Below are positions 16,234-25,383 of a stretch of 64,000 bases of DNA, one piece after another (position 1 is the stretch's first letter; every line of letters starts with the position of its first letter). Below the pieces are notes generated by a model that was not told where the DNA came from, did not search any database, and saw nothing but the letters and a program-made list of their open reading frames with translations. The position numbers and the translations under genes were made by a program. The stretch is from Dorea longicatena (GTDB taxonomy: Bacteria; Bacillota; Clostridia; Lachnospirales; Lachnospiraceae). The DNA lies in assembly GCF_025150085.1 (NCBI RefSeq), contig NZ_CP102280.1, forward strand, positions 2,119,001-2,183,000, written 5' to 3'.

Positions 16234-16878
16234 TTACCGGATACGGCTGTTTACTTCCGCAAATATCCGGTCTGCTTTTGCTTCGTATTCTTCCCGCAGG
16301 GAATCTGCCAGATGATTGAGCTCTTCTGCTTTTCTTCTGTCTTTCATTGATTTTGTATTAATATATACATTCAGTGAAGCCCCCTGCATTGCGGATTTTA
16401 AAAGTGTTGCTCCGACTCCCGCATCACTTAATGCAATCCGGCTTCCTTTTGCAGCGAATACTTCTACCAGATCAATGCCTCTGGCACAGGTCTTCATAAT
16501 CTCAATCGGAACACTACATGCCGTATTCAGCGCCTCTTCCATAATCTCTTCCTTTTTGGCAAGCTCTTCCGGCGTAGACTTCGGAAGTCCATATGCCTTA
16601 CTGAGCGGCTCGAATGCTTCCGCATCCTTATCCATCAGTTCTAAAAATTCTTTTGCAATCTCATCTGCCTGTTTTTTGCATTCGATGATCTCTTCTTCTA
16701 CATCTGCATAGGTCTTCTTTCCTACAGTCAGACTTCCGACCATATTACCAAGTGCGATCCCGATGGCTCCGGCTAACGCTGATGCCCCGCCGCCGCCCGG
16801 AACAGCTGCTTTACTTGCAAGGACTTCTATGAAATCTTCACAGGTCTGGGATTTAAAGTTTCTATTTGGATTTTCCAT
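16234..16878 (-). CDS. fchA: FchA-like methenyl-THF cyclohydrolase/cyclodeaminase family protein
   Basis: A 214-residue all-helical protein of the formiminotransferase-cyclodeaminase family. The glycine-rich VPGGGGASALAGAIGIALGN (about 30-49) is the family hallmark, followed by MDKDAEAFEPLSKAYGLP. FchA hydrolyses 5,10-methenyl-THF to 10-formyl-THF in clostridia. It lies immediately before a FolD that lacks cyclohydrolase residues, which supports that activity over cyclodeaminase. The start was set at MENPNRNF, after GAGGTACAAC; the longer frame adds four residues without its own ribosome site. Confidence 0.88.
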   Translation of the reverse strand: MENPNRNFKSQTCEDFIEVLASKAAVPGGGGASALAGAIGIALGNMVGSLTVGKKTYADVEEEIIECKKQADEIAKEFLELMDKDAEAFEPLSKAYGLPKSTPEELAKKEEIMEEALNTACSVPIEIMKTCARGIDLVEVFAAKGSRIALSDAGVGATLLKSAMQGASLNVYINTKSMKDRRKAEELNHLADSLREEYEAKADRIFAEVNSRIR

Positions 16879-16948
16879 GTTGTACCTCATTTCTAAAAAT
16901 CATGGGTACATTATACACTGTGAACTCTTTTACTGCAATACACTAAAT

Positions 16949-16982
16949 TTGGGAGGGAAAATTAAAAAATTCTCCCTCCCAA
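16949..16982. terminator. Strong hairpin between TauE and fchA
   Basis: TTGGGAGGGA and TCCCTCCCAA form a perfect 10-bp GC-rich stem with an AT-rich inner part. It probably ends minus-strand transcripts from the TauE gene before fchA; there is no long T tract. Confidence 0.55.
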
Positions 16983-17045
16983 CTCAAAAGCTTCTTTCCA
17001 AACACATACCCTGCCGCCGACAGCTTCTTTCAAATACATGACAAT

Positions 17046-17153
17046 TTAAAGTATTTCATTTTTCTTATCCAGGATTGCTCCGCCTGCACTGCACGCCGGG
17101 CAGATACAATATTTACCGCCGTTCGCTTTAGATGCCTTTCCGAAATCCCTAAA
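17046..17153 (-). other. Possible zinc-ribbon remnant
   Basis: An open frame without a start encodes FRDFGKASKANGGKYCICPA then CSAGGAILDKKNEIL. YCICPAC looks like half of a zinc ribbon. It lies between the TauE stop and fchA and seems to be the end of a deleted gene; family unknown. Confidence 0.35.
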
Positions 17154-17199
17154 GCAAAAGATTTTTCATATCACTCCACTTTAAGGATTTCATTCATTT

Positions 17200-17952
17200 T
17201 TATATTCCCAGGACAATCTTGATCAGCAATAACGCCAACACCAGCAGGATGATCGGCTTAATGATCTTTACGCCGTTCTTCACAACCATATGTGCGCCAA
17301 GATAATGTCCGGCAATACTGAATACCGACGCCGAAAGTCCCAGCACCCAAAGAATCTTTCCTGCAAGAATAAATGTGATCAATGCCGATATATTCGATGT
17401 CAGATTGACGACCTTCACATTACCGGTTGCCTTCTCCATATCAAGCTTTCCTAATTTGGTAAATGCAAGCAGTAAAAATGTTCCGGTTCCCGGTCCGTAG
17501 AATCCATCATAGATGCCGATCACAAAAGAACATGCTGCCATGATCAGATACTGTTTTTTTCTGGTAAATCCTTCCGGTATCACCGGTTTCAGATCCTTGT
17601 CCCGCAATACACAGAATGCAACAACAGGAAGCACAAATACCAGTACCGTCTTAAGTACTTTGTCACTGATGATCAGCGCCAGGTTCGCCCCCGCAATTGA
17701 ACCCACAAATGCACAGGCTACCGTACCCGGGACTAAAAATATGTCAACACATTTGCTCTTCACCAAGTGCCATGTCGACACCGCTGTTCCAGTCGCTGAT
17801 GATAATTTATTTGTCGCAATCGCATGGTGTACCGGAATCCCTGCGAACATATATGCCGGTAATGAGATCAATCCGCCACCTCCGGCAATCGCATCGACAA
17901 ATCCGGCAAGAAATACCATTGGACACACGATAAGGAATTCATGTAAATTCAT
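17200..17952 (-). CDS. TauE/SafE family sulfite/organosulfonate exporter
   Basis: A 250-residue membrane protein with about 8 helices. The first half has FLAGFVDAIAGGGGLISLPA (about 15-34) and HHAIATNKLSSATGTAVSTW, and the second half the related IGIYDGFYGPGTGTFLLLAF, both diagnostic of TauE/SafE. The family moves small sulfur-containing anions or other organic anions. The start MNLHEFLI follows GGAGAG. No sulfur gene adjoins it except YeiH 3 kb away, so the substrate is open. Confidence 0.9.
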   Translation of the reverse strand: MNLHEFLIVCPMVFLAGFVDAIAGGGGLISLPAYMFAGIPVHHAIATNKLSSATGTAVSTWHLVKSKCVDIFLVPGTVACAFVGSIAGANLALIISDKVLKTVLVFVLPVVAFCVLRDKDLKPVIPEGFTRKKQYLIMAACSFVIGIYDGFYGPGTGTFLLLAFTKLGKLDMEKATGNVKVVNLTSNISALITFILAGKILWVLGLSASVFSIAGHYLGAHMVVKNGVKIIKPIILLVLALLLIKIVLGI

Positions 17953-18035
17953 ATGTTTCTCTCCTTCATACTCTCAAATCCATAAATTAATCTATCGCAT
18001 CCATATATTCATGTCAAGTTTTCAGGAGATAATTC

Positions 18036-18146
18036 TTATTCTGCTCTGCTTTCGGATACACGGCGATTTACATTCTTCACCAGATCCAGTACGGTATTGA
18101 GCACATAGTCTTCACCAAGCGAAGTATCGATACACATCTGATAATT
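18036..18146 (-). pseudogene. 3' remnant of a cytidylate-kinase-like gene
   Basis: An open frame without a start encodes NYQMCIDTSLGEDYVLNTVL then DLVKNVNRRVSESRAE. This matches the C-terminus of cytidylate_kin2 proteins such as those at 6027 (NYTLCLNSS) and 42611 (NYDICFNSA). Only about 36 codons survive, beginning 16 bp from the lacM stop. Confidence 0.5.
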
Positions 18147-18161
18147 ACCTGAAAAGCAGAT

Positions 18162-19127
18162 CTACATTATAAATTCTACTTCAATATCCTTATTTCCAGG
18201 AATCCTGTACTGTTCTTCCACGTCAGAGCCCCAGCTGTCGATTCCGCCTACACCACGGACCGCTCCATAGATACAAAGTACCGTTCTTCTTTCCGGCGGC
18301 AGTTCTTCCTGATGCGTTGCATTCTCAAGCTCTTCTGCAGTATAAGGAAGACATGAAAATGCAAACGTGGAATGATTGATCTCACTGCCCGCCCGGAATG
18401 TAAGTCCACTTTGTTCTATATGACGATTCCGGTTATCCAAAACCGTACTTCTCTGCACTGTCACCCACTCGGTATCCATATGCATGCCACATTCCTGCGG
18501 AACCAGATACGGTGTAACCGGAAGACCCTCTACTTCATAAATTCCGTGAATACCCCCGGCTTTTCTATCCGGATATGTCTCACCCGATAATCCTTCATAA
18601 ACGAATCCGTCTGCCTTTGTCGGCATGACAAAGCGCATACCGAATGCAGGGAGCTCCGGCATTCCCTCTTTCCCGTAATAGTGCGCTCTTACTCTGACAT
18701 TTCCATCAGCAAATACCAGATATGATACCTTTACCTGTGTTGACGGAACAGTTAATGTCTCATATGTAAATATAACTTCCACACGTTCCGCAGTTTCTTT
18801 ATCCGAATATTTATTATTTACCGGTGCGCTCGGTTTTTCTATCTTGATTCCGTCTATCCGTACCTGGATATCCACACATTTCTGGAACATATCGGCAGTT
18901 ATCCACATACCGGCTCTAAACGGGAATCCATTTCCACGATCATTGTCTGTGGTTGCTCTCCAGAATGTCGGCTTCGGTGTGCGATACAGCCATTCCTTTC
19001 CATGCTTTACCATGGATTCCAGACCGCCTGTCTGATAAGAAAAGATCAGATGAAAGTCTTCTCCGTGTACTCCAAGTGTTACATCTCCATACACAATTCC
19101 TAATTTTCCTCTATCTGCGTAATCCAT
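18162..19127 (-). CDS. lacM: Beta-galactosidase small subunit (LacM type)
   Basis: A 321-residue protein corresponding to the C-terminal Bgal_small_N domain of GH2 LacZ. It starts in VYGDVTLGVHGEDFHLIFSY and contains WRATTDNDRGNGF (about 75-87), a loop that in LacZ reaches the active site, and ends IPGNKDIEVEFIM. Its ATG lies inside the end of lacL (17-nt overlap), as in the lacLM genes of Leuconostoc and Lactobacillus as I recall them. With LacL it should form a heteromeric lactose hydrolase. Confidence 0.92.
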   Translation of the reverse strand: MDYADRGKLGIVYGDVTLGVHGEDFHLIFSYQTGGLESMVKHGKEWLYRTPKPTFWRATTDNDRGNGFPFRAGMWITADMFQKCVDIQVRIDGIKIEKPSAPVNNKYSDKETAERVEVIFTYETLTVPSTQVKVSYLVFADGNVRVRAHYYGKEGMPELPAFGMRFVMPTKADGFVYEGLSGETYPDRKAGGIHGIYEVEGLPVTPYLVPQECGMHMDTEWVTVQRSTVLDNRNRHIEQSGLTFRAGSEINHSTFAFSCLPYTAEELENATHQEELPPERRTVLCIYGAVRGVGGIDSWGSDVEEQYRIPGNKDIEVEFIM

Positions 19128-21057
19128 AGTAATGTCTCACCTCCTGCATTGCCGGCTTTTCCGTTCTGTCCGCAAATAAAATTCCATTTCCCGAAAATTC
19201 ATAATCCGATGGCCTGTCATCAAAATCACCACCATAACGCAATACATCACGTCCTGTCACTTCATCCTTCACGAACAGTGCCTGATCGATATAATCCCAG
19301 ATGAAGCCTCCCTGATAATCCTCATACTGATCCAGTAATCTGATATAAGATTCCATTCCTCCCAGAGAATTTCCCATATCATGCATATATTCACATAAGA
19401 TAAATGGTTTCTTCGGATTATTTTCCAGATATTCTTTTATCTTCTCCGGCGAAGCATACATCTGGCTCTCCATATCAGAAATTAAATCCTCATAAGGCCG
19501 GTTCTCTGCCACGCCCTCGTAATGCACAAGTCTGTCCGGATCTTTTTCTTTATAGTAACGGTTCATCTCCACCAGGATATCACCGGCATACGATTCATTT
19601 CCAAGTGACCAGAAGAGTACCGACACATGATTCTTAAATGATTCAAAGTTCGATACTGCCCTGTCTAATGTACATCCTCTCCAGCATCCGATACTTCCCG
19701 GAACATTCCACGACGGTTCAATCACACCTTGTTTCAGCCACGATCCATGTGTCTCCAGATTTGTCTCTGCCATCAGATAGATCCCCGCCTGATCACATCT
19801 GTAATACCATGAAATATGATCCGGATAATGACAGGTTCTGACTGCATTGATATGATTGCGTCTGATACATTCGATATCCCATTTCTCATCAGTTTCGGTA
19901 ATACATCTTCCGCTTCTGGCATTCCATTCATGCCGGTTTACACCATTGATGATCAGACGTTTTCCATTCAGCAACATCTTTCTGCCTTTTAATTCTATCT
20001 TACGGAATCCAATCTGATATGGAACCACTTCTACTGTCTCGCCTTTTTCATTCTGAACTTCTATCAGAAGCTCATACAGATACGGATCTTCATTGCTCCA
20101 TGCATGTACGGATTCTTCTAATTCATAACGGAACTGGATCTCATTGTTCACTGATCCTTCTACCGGAAGATTCTTCTGGATCACCGGGTTGTTCAGATTC
20201 TCCGTTTCATCCAGTAATACATGATTTTCATCACTATGGATATCTCGCAAAGAAACTTTTATTTTACCCTGGATATTATTTTCTTTCTTTTTCTGTGATA
20301 ATCGGATATCCAGCTCCAGTTCTGCCTTTCCATCTTCCGGATGATACTTCGGACGGATCCACAGATCTTCAACATGAACCGCCGGTATTCCGTACAGGTT
20401 CACATCTCTGAAAATACCAAAAAACCGGAAGAAATCCTGGTCTTCCAGAAATGCCGCCGTACTGCGCTTATGTACTTCCACTGCCAGCAGATTATCTTTA
20501 TCTTTTACATATGGTGTAATATCAAATTCCGAAACCGTAAAGCTGTCTTCTGCATACCCCACGAACTCTCCGTTCACCCATACATAGAATGCCTGTTCCA
20601 CACCTTCAAAACTTAAGATGATCCTCTTTCCTCTCAGTCCGTCATTCAGATCAAACTTCCGGATATAAGAACCTACCGGATTATATTCGGCCTGGCTGAA
20701 CATACCTTTCCCTTTTTCTTTTCCATATCCTGCCGGTCTTCTGTAAATATGTCCTTCCCACGGATACATCGTATTGATATAATGAATCTTATCGTATCCC
20801 GCCAGTTCTATATGCTGTGGCACTTTCATTTCATCAAAATTTTTACAGTTAAACCATTTCTGATAAAAATCGGCCGGACGTTCCAATGCATTCACTGAAT
20901 AGTGGAACTTCCAGATTCCATTTAACGATTGTTTTAACCGCTGATCCTGCTTCTTATAATCTTCTTTATTCTCATAAAACTTATGATCACTGTGTGCATC
21001 CAGACGATTCACACGAAATACCTGCGGATCATCCAACCATCTGATGTCTGCTTTCAT
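19111..21057 (-). CDS. lacL: Beta-galactosidase large subunit (LacL type, GH2)
   Basis: A 648-residue protein with the GH2 sugar-binding, immunoglobulin-like and TIM-barrel domains of LacZ but no C-terminal domain. The acid/base Glu is in FWSLGNESYAGD, the nucleophile Glu in ILCEYMHDMGNSLGG, and INGVNRHEWNARSGRCIT marks the barrel start. The barrel ends at EVRHYYGLRR, where LacZ would continue; lacM supplies the rest. The start was set at MKADIRWLDDPQVFRVNRL, which matches known LacL N-termini and follows GGAGG. No permease or regulator adjoins it. It is cytosolic, with no signal peptide. Confidence 0.93.
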   Translation of the reverse strand: MKADIRWLDDPQVFRVNRLDAHSDHKFYENKEDYKKQDQRLKQSLNGIWKFHYSVNALERPADFYQKWFNCKNFDEMKVPQHIELAGYDKIHYINTMYPWEGHIYRRPAGYGKEKGKGMFSQAEYNPVGSYIRKFDLNDGLRGKRIILSFEGVEQAFYVWVNGEFVGYAEDSFTVSEFDITPYVKDKDNLLAVEVHKRSTAAFLEDQDFFRFFGIFRDVNLYGIPAVHVEDLWIRPKYHPEDGKAELELDIRLSQKKKENNIQGKIKVSLRDIHSDENHVLLDETENLNNPVIQKNLPVEGSVNNEIQFRYELEESVHAWSNEDPYLYELLIEVQNEKGETVEVVPYQIGFRKIELKGRKMLLNGKRLIINGVNRHEWNARSGRCITETDEKWDIECIRRNHINAVRTCHYPDHISWYYRCDQAGIYLMAETNLETHGSWLKQGVIEPSWNVPGSIGCWRGCTLDRAVSNFESFKNHVSVLFWSLGNESYAGDILVEMNRYYKEKDPDRLVHYEGVAENRPYEDLISDMESQMYASPEKIKEYLENNPKKPFILCEYMHDMGNSLGGMESYIRLLDQYEDYQGGFIWDYIDQALFVKDEVTGRDVLRYGGDFDDRPSDYEFSGNGILFADRTEKPAMQEVRHYYGLRR

Positions 21058-21124
21058 TTGCCTTTTGCACCTCCATTTATTTTTCTTTCTCATCTATCAG
21101 TAAACTTTTTCCAATGCAGGGGAT

Positions 21125-21826
21125 TTAATACCCGAGTGCTTCATTTCTGTTCATCCAGAAATGAATCCCCGTCGTGGAATCCATCCATCTGTCCTCGTTA
21201 AAATCTTTGACCTCCACCCACTGTCCTTTTCTGTATACAAAATTCTCATCGACCAGCGACCAGGCTTCTTCGAATTCTTCCGTTTCATCAAAATTTTTTA
21301 TCGAAAGTACCTTTGCCTTGCTGCACCGGCAAGAAGGACGTGTTGCCGAAGTCCGTTTAGCATCTGCCGGGATCAGAAGCTGTACCACTCTGTCATTCAC
21401 ACATTTCTTATAGCCAAGGATCGGTCCGGTCTCCGGACAGTGCATGCGGAACCACTGCGTTGCTTCGTCTGACTGAATGTCATCCAGCTTCGCGTGCTCC
21501 AATACAGCCCCGTAAAGGTTGGCTCCTTTGATGTTGCATTCCCGCATATCACATCCACGGAATGCTGCCGTCTTCATATTTGCATTCTGAAAATTTGCAC
21601 CATGCAGGGAATTGCCGTCGAATAATGCATTTTCCACACTGCAGTTTTCAAAATTCACACGTTCCAGATTTACATTTTGAAAGGAACTCAATGTGAAGTC
21701 CATATTATGCAGATTCATTCCGTTTAGATCCATGTCTTTGAATTCACATTCACGAAATACCGGATGCTCTCCCGCATCTCGCGATTTCATAGCTTTCAGA
21801 AGTGTCTCTTTCGTTATCTCTTTCAT
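21125..21826 (-). CDS. Pentapeptide-repeat protein
   Basis: A 233-residue protein. Residues about 20-115 are pentapeptide repeats of A(D/N)LxX type (CEFKDMDLNGMNLHNMDF, ANFQNANMKTAAFRGCDM, ANLYGAVLEHAKLDD), which fold as a right-handed beta helix. The C-terminal part (ETGPILGYKKC, LLIPADAKRTSATRPSCRCS, GIHFWMNRNEALGY) matches a DUF5758-like domain as I recall. The start was set at MKEITKETLL, after AAGGGGTG. Function unknown; gyrase mimicry, known for some repeat proteins, is not implied. Confidence 0.85.
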   Translation of the reverse strand: MKEITKETLLKAMKSRDAGEHPVFRECEFKDMDLNGMNLHNMDFTLSSFQNVNLERVNFENCSVENALFDGNSLHGANFQNANMKTAAFRGCDMRECNIKGANLYGAVLEHAKLDDIQSDEATQWFRMHCPETGPILGYKKCVNDRVVQLLIPADAKRTSATRPSCRCSKAKVLSIKNFDETEEFEEAWSLVDENFVYRKGQWVEVKDFNEDRWMDSTTGIHFWMNRNEALGY

Positions 21827-21915
21827 AGCATTACACCCCTTCACTCCCGTATTATCTATACAATTTGCTTTTTTTACTGATAGTTTTATTATACCGCAAT
21901 TCTTAACAAAAGAAA

Positions 21916-21950
21916 TCCCCAAAATACCATATCATCCGGTATTTTGAGGA
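21916..21950. terminator. Terminator after trpS
   Basis: CCAAAATACC and GGTATTTTG with flanking GGA/TCC pairs form a stem of about 13 bp with a 9-nt loop. T-rich sequence follows on both strands, so it may work both ways; on the minus strand it ends trpS. Confidence 0.8.
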
Positions 21951-22006
21951 TTTTATTTTCATATTAACAAATGCAATATAATGATTTTTCAGCTGTCCGC
22001 AGATTC

Positions 22007-23068
22007 CTAGTTCAGGAAATCTTCATCATCAAAATAGTTGATTCTCATAGCAACCTTTACATCTTTCAATGTCTCTGCTGCTTTCGCCTCAGCTACCCTG
22101 CTTCCTTCTTTCAGGATTTCGAATACTTCCGGAAGCTTCTGCTCCCATTCTTTTCTTCTTGCACGGATTGGTGCCAGCTCTTCCTGAAGAACCTTGTTCA
22201 GGAATTTCTTCACTTTGACATCACCCAGACCTCCACGCTGATAGTGTGCTTTCAGTTCATCCAGATTCTTATATTCCGGCCAGAATTCTTCGAAATATTC
22301 ATCCTTGCAGAATGCATCCAGATAAATGAATACCGGATTGCCTTCTACCTGTCCAGGATCTTCCACGCGCAGGTGGTTCGGATCTGTGAACATGGACATT
22401 ACTTTCTTCTTAACAACATCTTCTTCATCAGAAAGATAGATACAGTTTCCAAGTGATTTGCTCATCTTGGCCTTTCCATCGATACCCGGAAGTCTTAAGC
22501 ATGACTTGTTAGATGGGAGTACGATCTCAGGCTCAGTCAGAGTCTCTCCATATACACTGTTAAACTTGTGAACAATCTCTTTACACTGCTCGATCATAGG
22601 CATCTGATCTTCTCCAACCGGAACTGTTGTCGCGCGGAATGCCGTGATATCTGCAGCCTGACTGATCGGATAGCAGAAGAAACCAACCGGGATACTTGCC
22701 TCAAAGTTTCTCTGCTGGATCTCAGCTTTTACCGTAGGATTTCTCTGTACTCTGGATACGGTTACCAGATTCATATAATAGAATGTTAACTCTGTCAGTT
22801 CCGGAACCATGGACTGAATAAAAATGTGACATTTCTCAGGATCGATTCCGCATGCCAGATAATCCAATGCTACGTTCATAATATTCTGACGTACCTTCTC
22901 CGGATGTTCGGCATTATCAGTCAATGCCTGCGCATCTGCGATCATAATATAAATCTCGTCATATTCTCCTGAATTCTGTAATTTTACACGTTCTTTCAAA
23001 GAACCTACATAATGACCAACGTGAAGACGTCCTGTCGGTCGGTCACCAGTTAAAATAATCTTGCTCAT
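22007..23068 (-). CDS. trpS: Tryptophanyl-tRNA synthetase
   Basis: A 353-residue class I synthetase that charges tRNA-Trp. The HIGH-type motif is [17 protein letters not shown] (residues about 8-24) and the KMSKS loop is [16 protein letters not shown] (about 196-211). [17 protein letters not shown] and PVGEDQ are tryptophan-pocket signatures. The leader shows a good promoter at 23140-23168 but is too short for a T-box. A terminator follows at 21916-21950, so it is monocistronic. Confidence 0.97.
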   Translation of the reverse strand: MSKIILTGDRPTGRLHVGHYVGSLKERVKLQNSGEYDEIYIMIADAQALTDNAEHPEKVRQNIMNVALDYLACGIDPEKCHIFIQSMVPELTELTFYYMNLVTVSRVQRNPTVKAEIQQRNFEASIPVGFFCYPISQAADITAFRATTVPVGEDQMPMIEQCKEIVHKFNSVYGETLTEPEIVLPSNKSCLRLPGIDGKAKMSKSLGNCIYLSDEEDVVKKKVMSMFTDPNHLRVEDPGQVEGNPVFIYLDAFCKDEYFEEFWPEYKNLDELKAHYQRGGLGDVKVKKFLNKVLQEELAPIRARRKEWEQKLPEVFEILKEGSRVAEAKAAETLKDVKVAMRINYFDDEDFLN

Positions 23069-23139
23069 CTTACTTATCTCCTTAGCATATATTTCAATAA
23101 CCTGTATGGGTATACAAATTCATTGTCTCTAATTATTTT

Positions 23140-23168
23140 ATTATAATTCTTTCCAAAGTGAGCGTCAA
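23140..23168 (-). promoter_or_regulatory. Promoter of trpS
   Basis: TTGACG (23163-23168), 17-bp spacer, TATAAT (23140-23145). Expected start near 23133, about 65 nt before the ATG. Confidence 0.8.
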
Positions 23169-23172
23169 TACA

Positions 23173-23237
23173 GAAAAAATGCATCATTTTACCTTTCCTG
23201 AATTTTTATCTAAATCCTTTTGGATAAAATGATGCAT
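23173..23237 (-). terminator. Terminator after the cbpA-type gene
   Basis: ATGCATCATTTTATCC and GGTAAAATGATGCAT pair over about 15 bp on the minus strand, followed by TTTTTTCTG. Confidence 0.88.
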
Positions 23238-23250
23238 AACAATTTATAAA

Positions 23251-24339
23251 TTATGCTGCCCCTCTGCTTCCGTTCTTACACGCAGCTTCGAATTCTTTCA
23301 ATTTTCTTTTTGCCTCATTGCTTAGATTCTTTGGTACATCTATCTGAACAGTCACATACTGATCTCCATATCTTCCTGCATCCTTCATAGACACGATTCC
23401 TTTACCTTTTAACCGAATCTTTGTTCCGGACTGTGTTCCCGGATTAATCTTGCACACTACCCTTCCGGTAAGCGTCTGTACAACTGCTTCACCACCTAAT
23501 ACTGCTGTAGTAAACGGAATCATGACAGTTGAATATACATCCATATCTTTTCGCTCAAATCCTGGTCGTTTACCAACTCTCACTTTCAGCAACAGATCTC
23601 CTGCCTTGCCTCCTGAAAGTCCAGGCATTCCTTTGCCACGCAGACGGATACTTTTTCCGTCACTGATGCCGGCAGGGATATGCACTTTCAGTGATTTTCC
23701 TGCTGCATTACTGCCCTGTGCGTCTGACAGCCGGATGACTTTATCTCCTCCAAATGCAGCCTCGTCAAATGTCACATCTATCTCAGCGGTCACATCGGAA
23801 CCATCCTGACGGAAATTTCCTTCTCCGCCGAATCCATGATTTCCAAATCCATTTCCGAATCCGCTGCTTTCATAACTTCTTCCGGACGTACGTGTCCTTC
23901 CTGATCCACTATTTCCAAATCCGCCAAATCCATGGAACCCGCTTCCGCTGCCTTCCGAGAATCCGCCGCCAAATATATTCTTCAGGATATCGTCCATATC
24001 GCCGCCTTCGAAATGATATTCATGGAAGCTTCCATTCGGTCCGGTATAACTGTAAGTACCGCCGCCAGGTCCGTTTCCATAGCCATATGCTCCACTGCCG
24101 CCTGCACTGCCATCAAAAGCTGCATGGCCAAACTGATCATATAATTTCTTTTTCTCCGGATTACTCAGCACATTATAGGCTTCTGTCGCTTCCTTGAACT
24201 TTTCTTCTGCCTGTGCATTTCCGGCATTGGTATCCGGGTGGTATTTCTTGGCCAGTTTACGATATGCTCTTTTTATTGTACTCTTGTCCGCACTCCTGCT
24301 GATTCCAAGAACATCATAATAATCTCTTTTTGCCGCCAT
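23251..24339 (-). CDS. CbpA-type DnaJ co-chaperone (no zinc finger)
   Basis: A 362-residue class II DnaJ. The J domain (residues 1-70) has the HPD motif in KKYHPDTNAGNAQAEEKF. A long Gly/Phe/Ser region (about 75-185) follows, then two substrate-binding domains (AEIDVTFDEAAFGGDKVIRL, VHIPAGISDGKSIRLRGKG) and a C-terminal dimer region. The CxxCxGxG zinc repeats of DnaJ are absent. It should stimulate DnaK ATPase. The start was set at MAAKRDYY, after GGGAGGGAG. It sits beside hsp20 copy 2 but no CIRCE was seen. Confidence 0.93.
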   Translation of the reverse strand: MAAKRDYYDVLGISRSADKSTIKRAYRKLAKKYHPDTNAGNAQAEEKFKEATEAYNVLSNPEKKKLYDQFGHAAFDGSAGGSGAYGYGNGPGGGTYSYTGPNGSFHEYHFEGGDMDDILKNIFGGGFSEGSGSGFHGFGGFGNSGSGRTRTSGRSYESSGFGNGFGNHGFGGEGNFRQDGSDVTAEIDVTFDEAAFGGDKVIRLSDAQGSNAAGKSLKVHIPAGISDGKSIRLRGKGMPGLSGGKAGDLLLKVRVGKRPGFERKDMDVYSTVMIPFTTAVLGGEAVVQTLTGRVVCKINPGTQSGTKIRLKGKGIVSMKDAGRYGDQYVTVQIDVPKNLSNEAKRKLKEFEAACKNGSRGAA

Positions 24340-24458
24340 AGTTCTCCCTCCCGTCATTTATTCTATATTATTTTCTATTATCTTCATCTATGTGAACAGG
24401 ATTTCGTGGAATATGTGAGCTTCTTACGTTATCCTGATTATTTTCTCTTTATGATATT

Positions 24459-24489
24459 GTACCCCACAGGCTTAACACCTGTGGGGTAC
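24459..24489. terminator. Hairpin between hsp20 copy 2 and the cbpA-type gene
   Basis: GTACCCCACAGG and CCTGTGGGGTAC form a perfect 12-bp stem with a 7-nt loop, 60 nt past the hsp20 stop. There is no T tract, so terminator function is likely but not certain. Confidence 0.6.
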
Positions 24490-24549
24490 GTTTACTCTTT
24501 TGCCATACAGGCTATACCGTCACTTATCGTTTCCCGCATCTGCCTGTCA

Positions 24550-25002
24550 TTAACCTTCGATTGAAATGTAATGTTTCTTCTCTTCTACCGGTTTTGCTTC
24601 TGCTTTCGGAACACTGAAGGAAAGGATTCCACTTTCATATTTCGGATGTACATCCTCTACGGTTACATGTTTTCCTACATAGAAGCTTCTGCTCATGCTG
24701 CCTGCATAACGCTCTTTTCTAATGTAGTTACCTTTCTTGTCTTCCTCATCTTTGTCCAGTCCTTTGGCTGCACTGACGGTAAGTACGCCGTCTTTCAGTT
24801 CCATCTGGATCTCATCTTTCTTAAATCCCGGCAAGTCAATGTCTATCTCATATGCATTTTCTGTCTCTTTTACATCTGTCTTCATTAAGTTCTTTGCGTG
24901 TTTTCCATACAGTTCTTTGTCAACATTCGGGAATGTTGGGAATGAAAAATCGTTCATAAAGTCATCAAATAAGTTTTCTCCAAAAATACTAGGCATCATC
25001 AT
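24550..25002 (-). CDS. Small heat shock protein Hsp20, copy 2
   Basis: A 150-residue Hsp20, differing from the copy at 695-1147 at about 15 positions, mostly in residues 20-55 (FSFPTFPNV against FRLPAFPDV). The crystallin domain core DLPGFKKDEIQMEL and the NYIRKERYAGSMSRSFYVGK segment are identical. The start is the first of three ATG codons after GGAAGGAGATATGACTT. The leader of about 158 nt retains blocks shared with copy 1, and a CIRCE lies at 25183-25209. This is a recent duplication kept under the same control. Confidence 0.95.
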   Translation of the reverse strand: MMMPSIFGENLFDDFMNDFSFPTFPNVDKELYGKHAKNLMKTDVKETENAYEIDIDLPGFKKDEIQMELKDGVLTVSAAKGLDKDEEDKKGNYIRKERYAGSMSRSFYVGKHVTVEDVHPKYESGILSFSVPKAEAKPVEEKKHYISIEG

Positions 25003-25182
25003 AAGTCATATCTCCTTCCAAATGATAAAAATTTATAATTAGCACGATCGGAGAATTCCGAGGTGTTGTTTGCTGGAACTTCGGGATTCCGGATGTTTGA
25101 ATCTTGTATGAATGCTGTCGGCTTCATATCTTTGATTCTTTATCTCTCTTCCTTTGTTCTATCTGTACTATAGCACGCATTA

Positions 25183-25209
25183 TTAGCACTGTCAATAGGT
25201 GAGTGCTAA
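25183..25209. promoter_or_regulatory. CIRCE operator of hsp20 copy 2
   Basis: TTAGCACTG-N9-GAGTGCTAA. The promoter TTGACA (25190-25195), 17-bp spacer, TATAGT (25167-25172) overlaps it exactly as at clpB and hsp20 copy 1. Confidence 0.93.
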
Positions 25210-25247
25210 TTTTTTCAAAAAATTTGTGTACCCTTAAAATGAAAAAT

Positions 25248-25376
25248 CTACTTCCATATTTCATCCACAACATATTCCAGGCTCCGGGTATGCAGCACTT
25301 TTTCTCCTGCCATTCCAGTAAAAATATAATCTAGCGCGGCAGTACCCATCATTGATAGTTTCTTATAATCGCATAG
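25248..25376 (-). pseudogene. C-terminal remnant, probably of a TetR-type regulator
   Basis: An open frame after a TAA encodes DYKKLSMMGTAALDYIFTGM then AGEKVLHTRSLEYVVDEIWK. The pattern resembles the last helices of some TetR regulators; I cannot prove the family. Only about 42 codons survive, just upstream of the hsp20 CIRCE. Confidence 0.4.
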
Positions 25377-25383
25377 TTACGAA

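Noticed and set aside
23069..23139. T-box leader before trpS
   Set aside because: The promoter leaves a leader of only about 65 nt, with no specifier loop, antiterminator bulge or terminator.
24340..24549. CIRCE before the cbpA-type DnaJ gene
   Set aside because: No TTAGCACTC-N9-GAGTGCTAA-like sequence is present upstream of this start.
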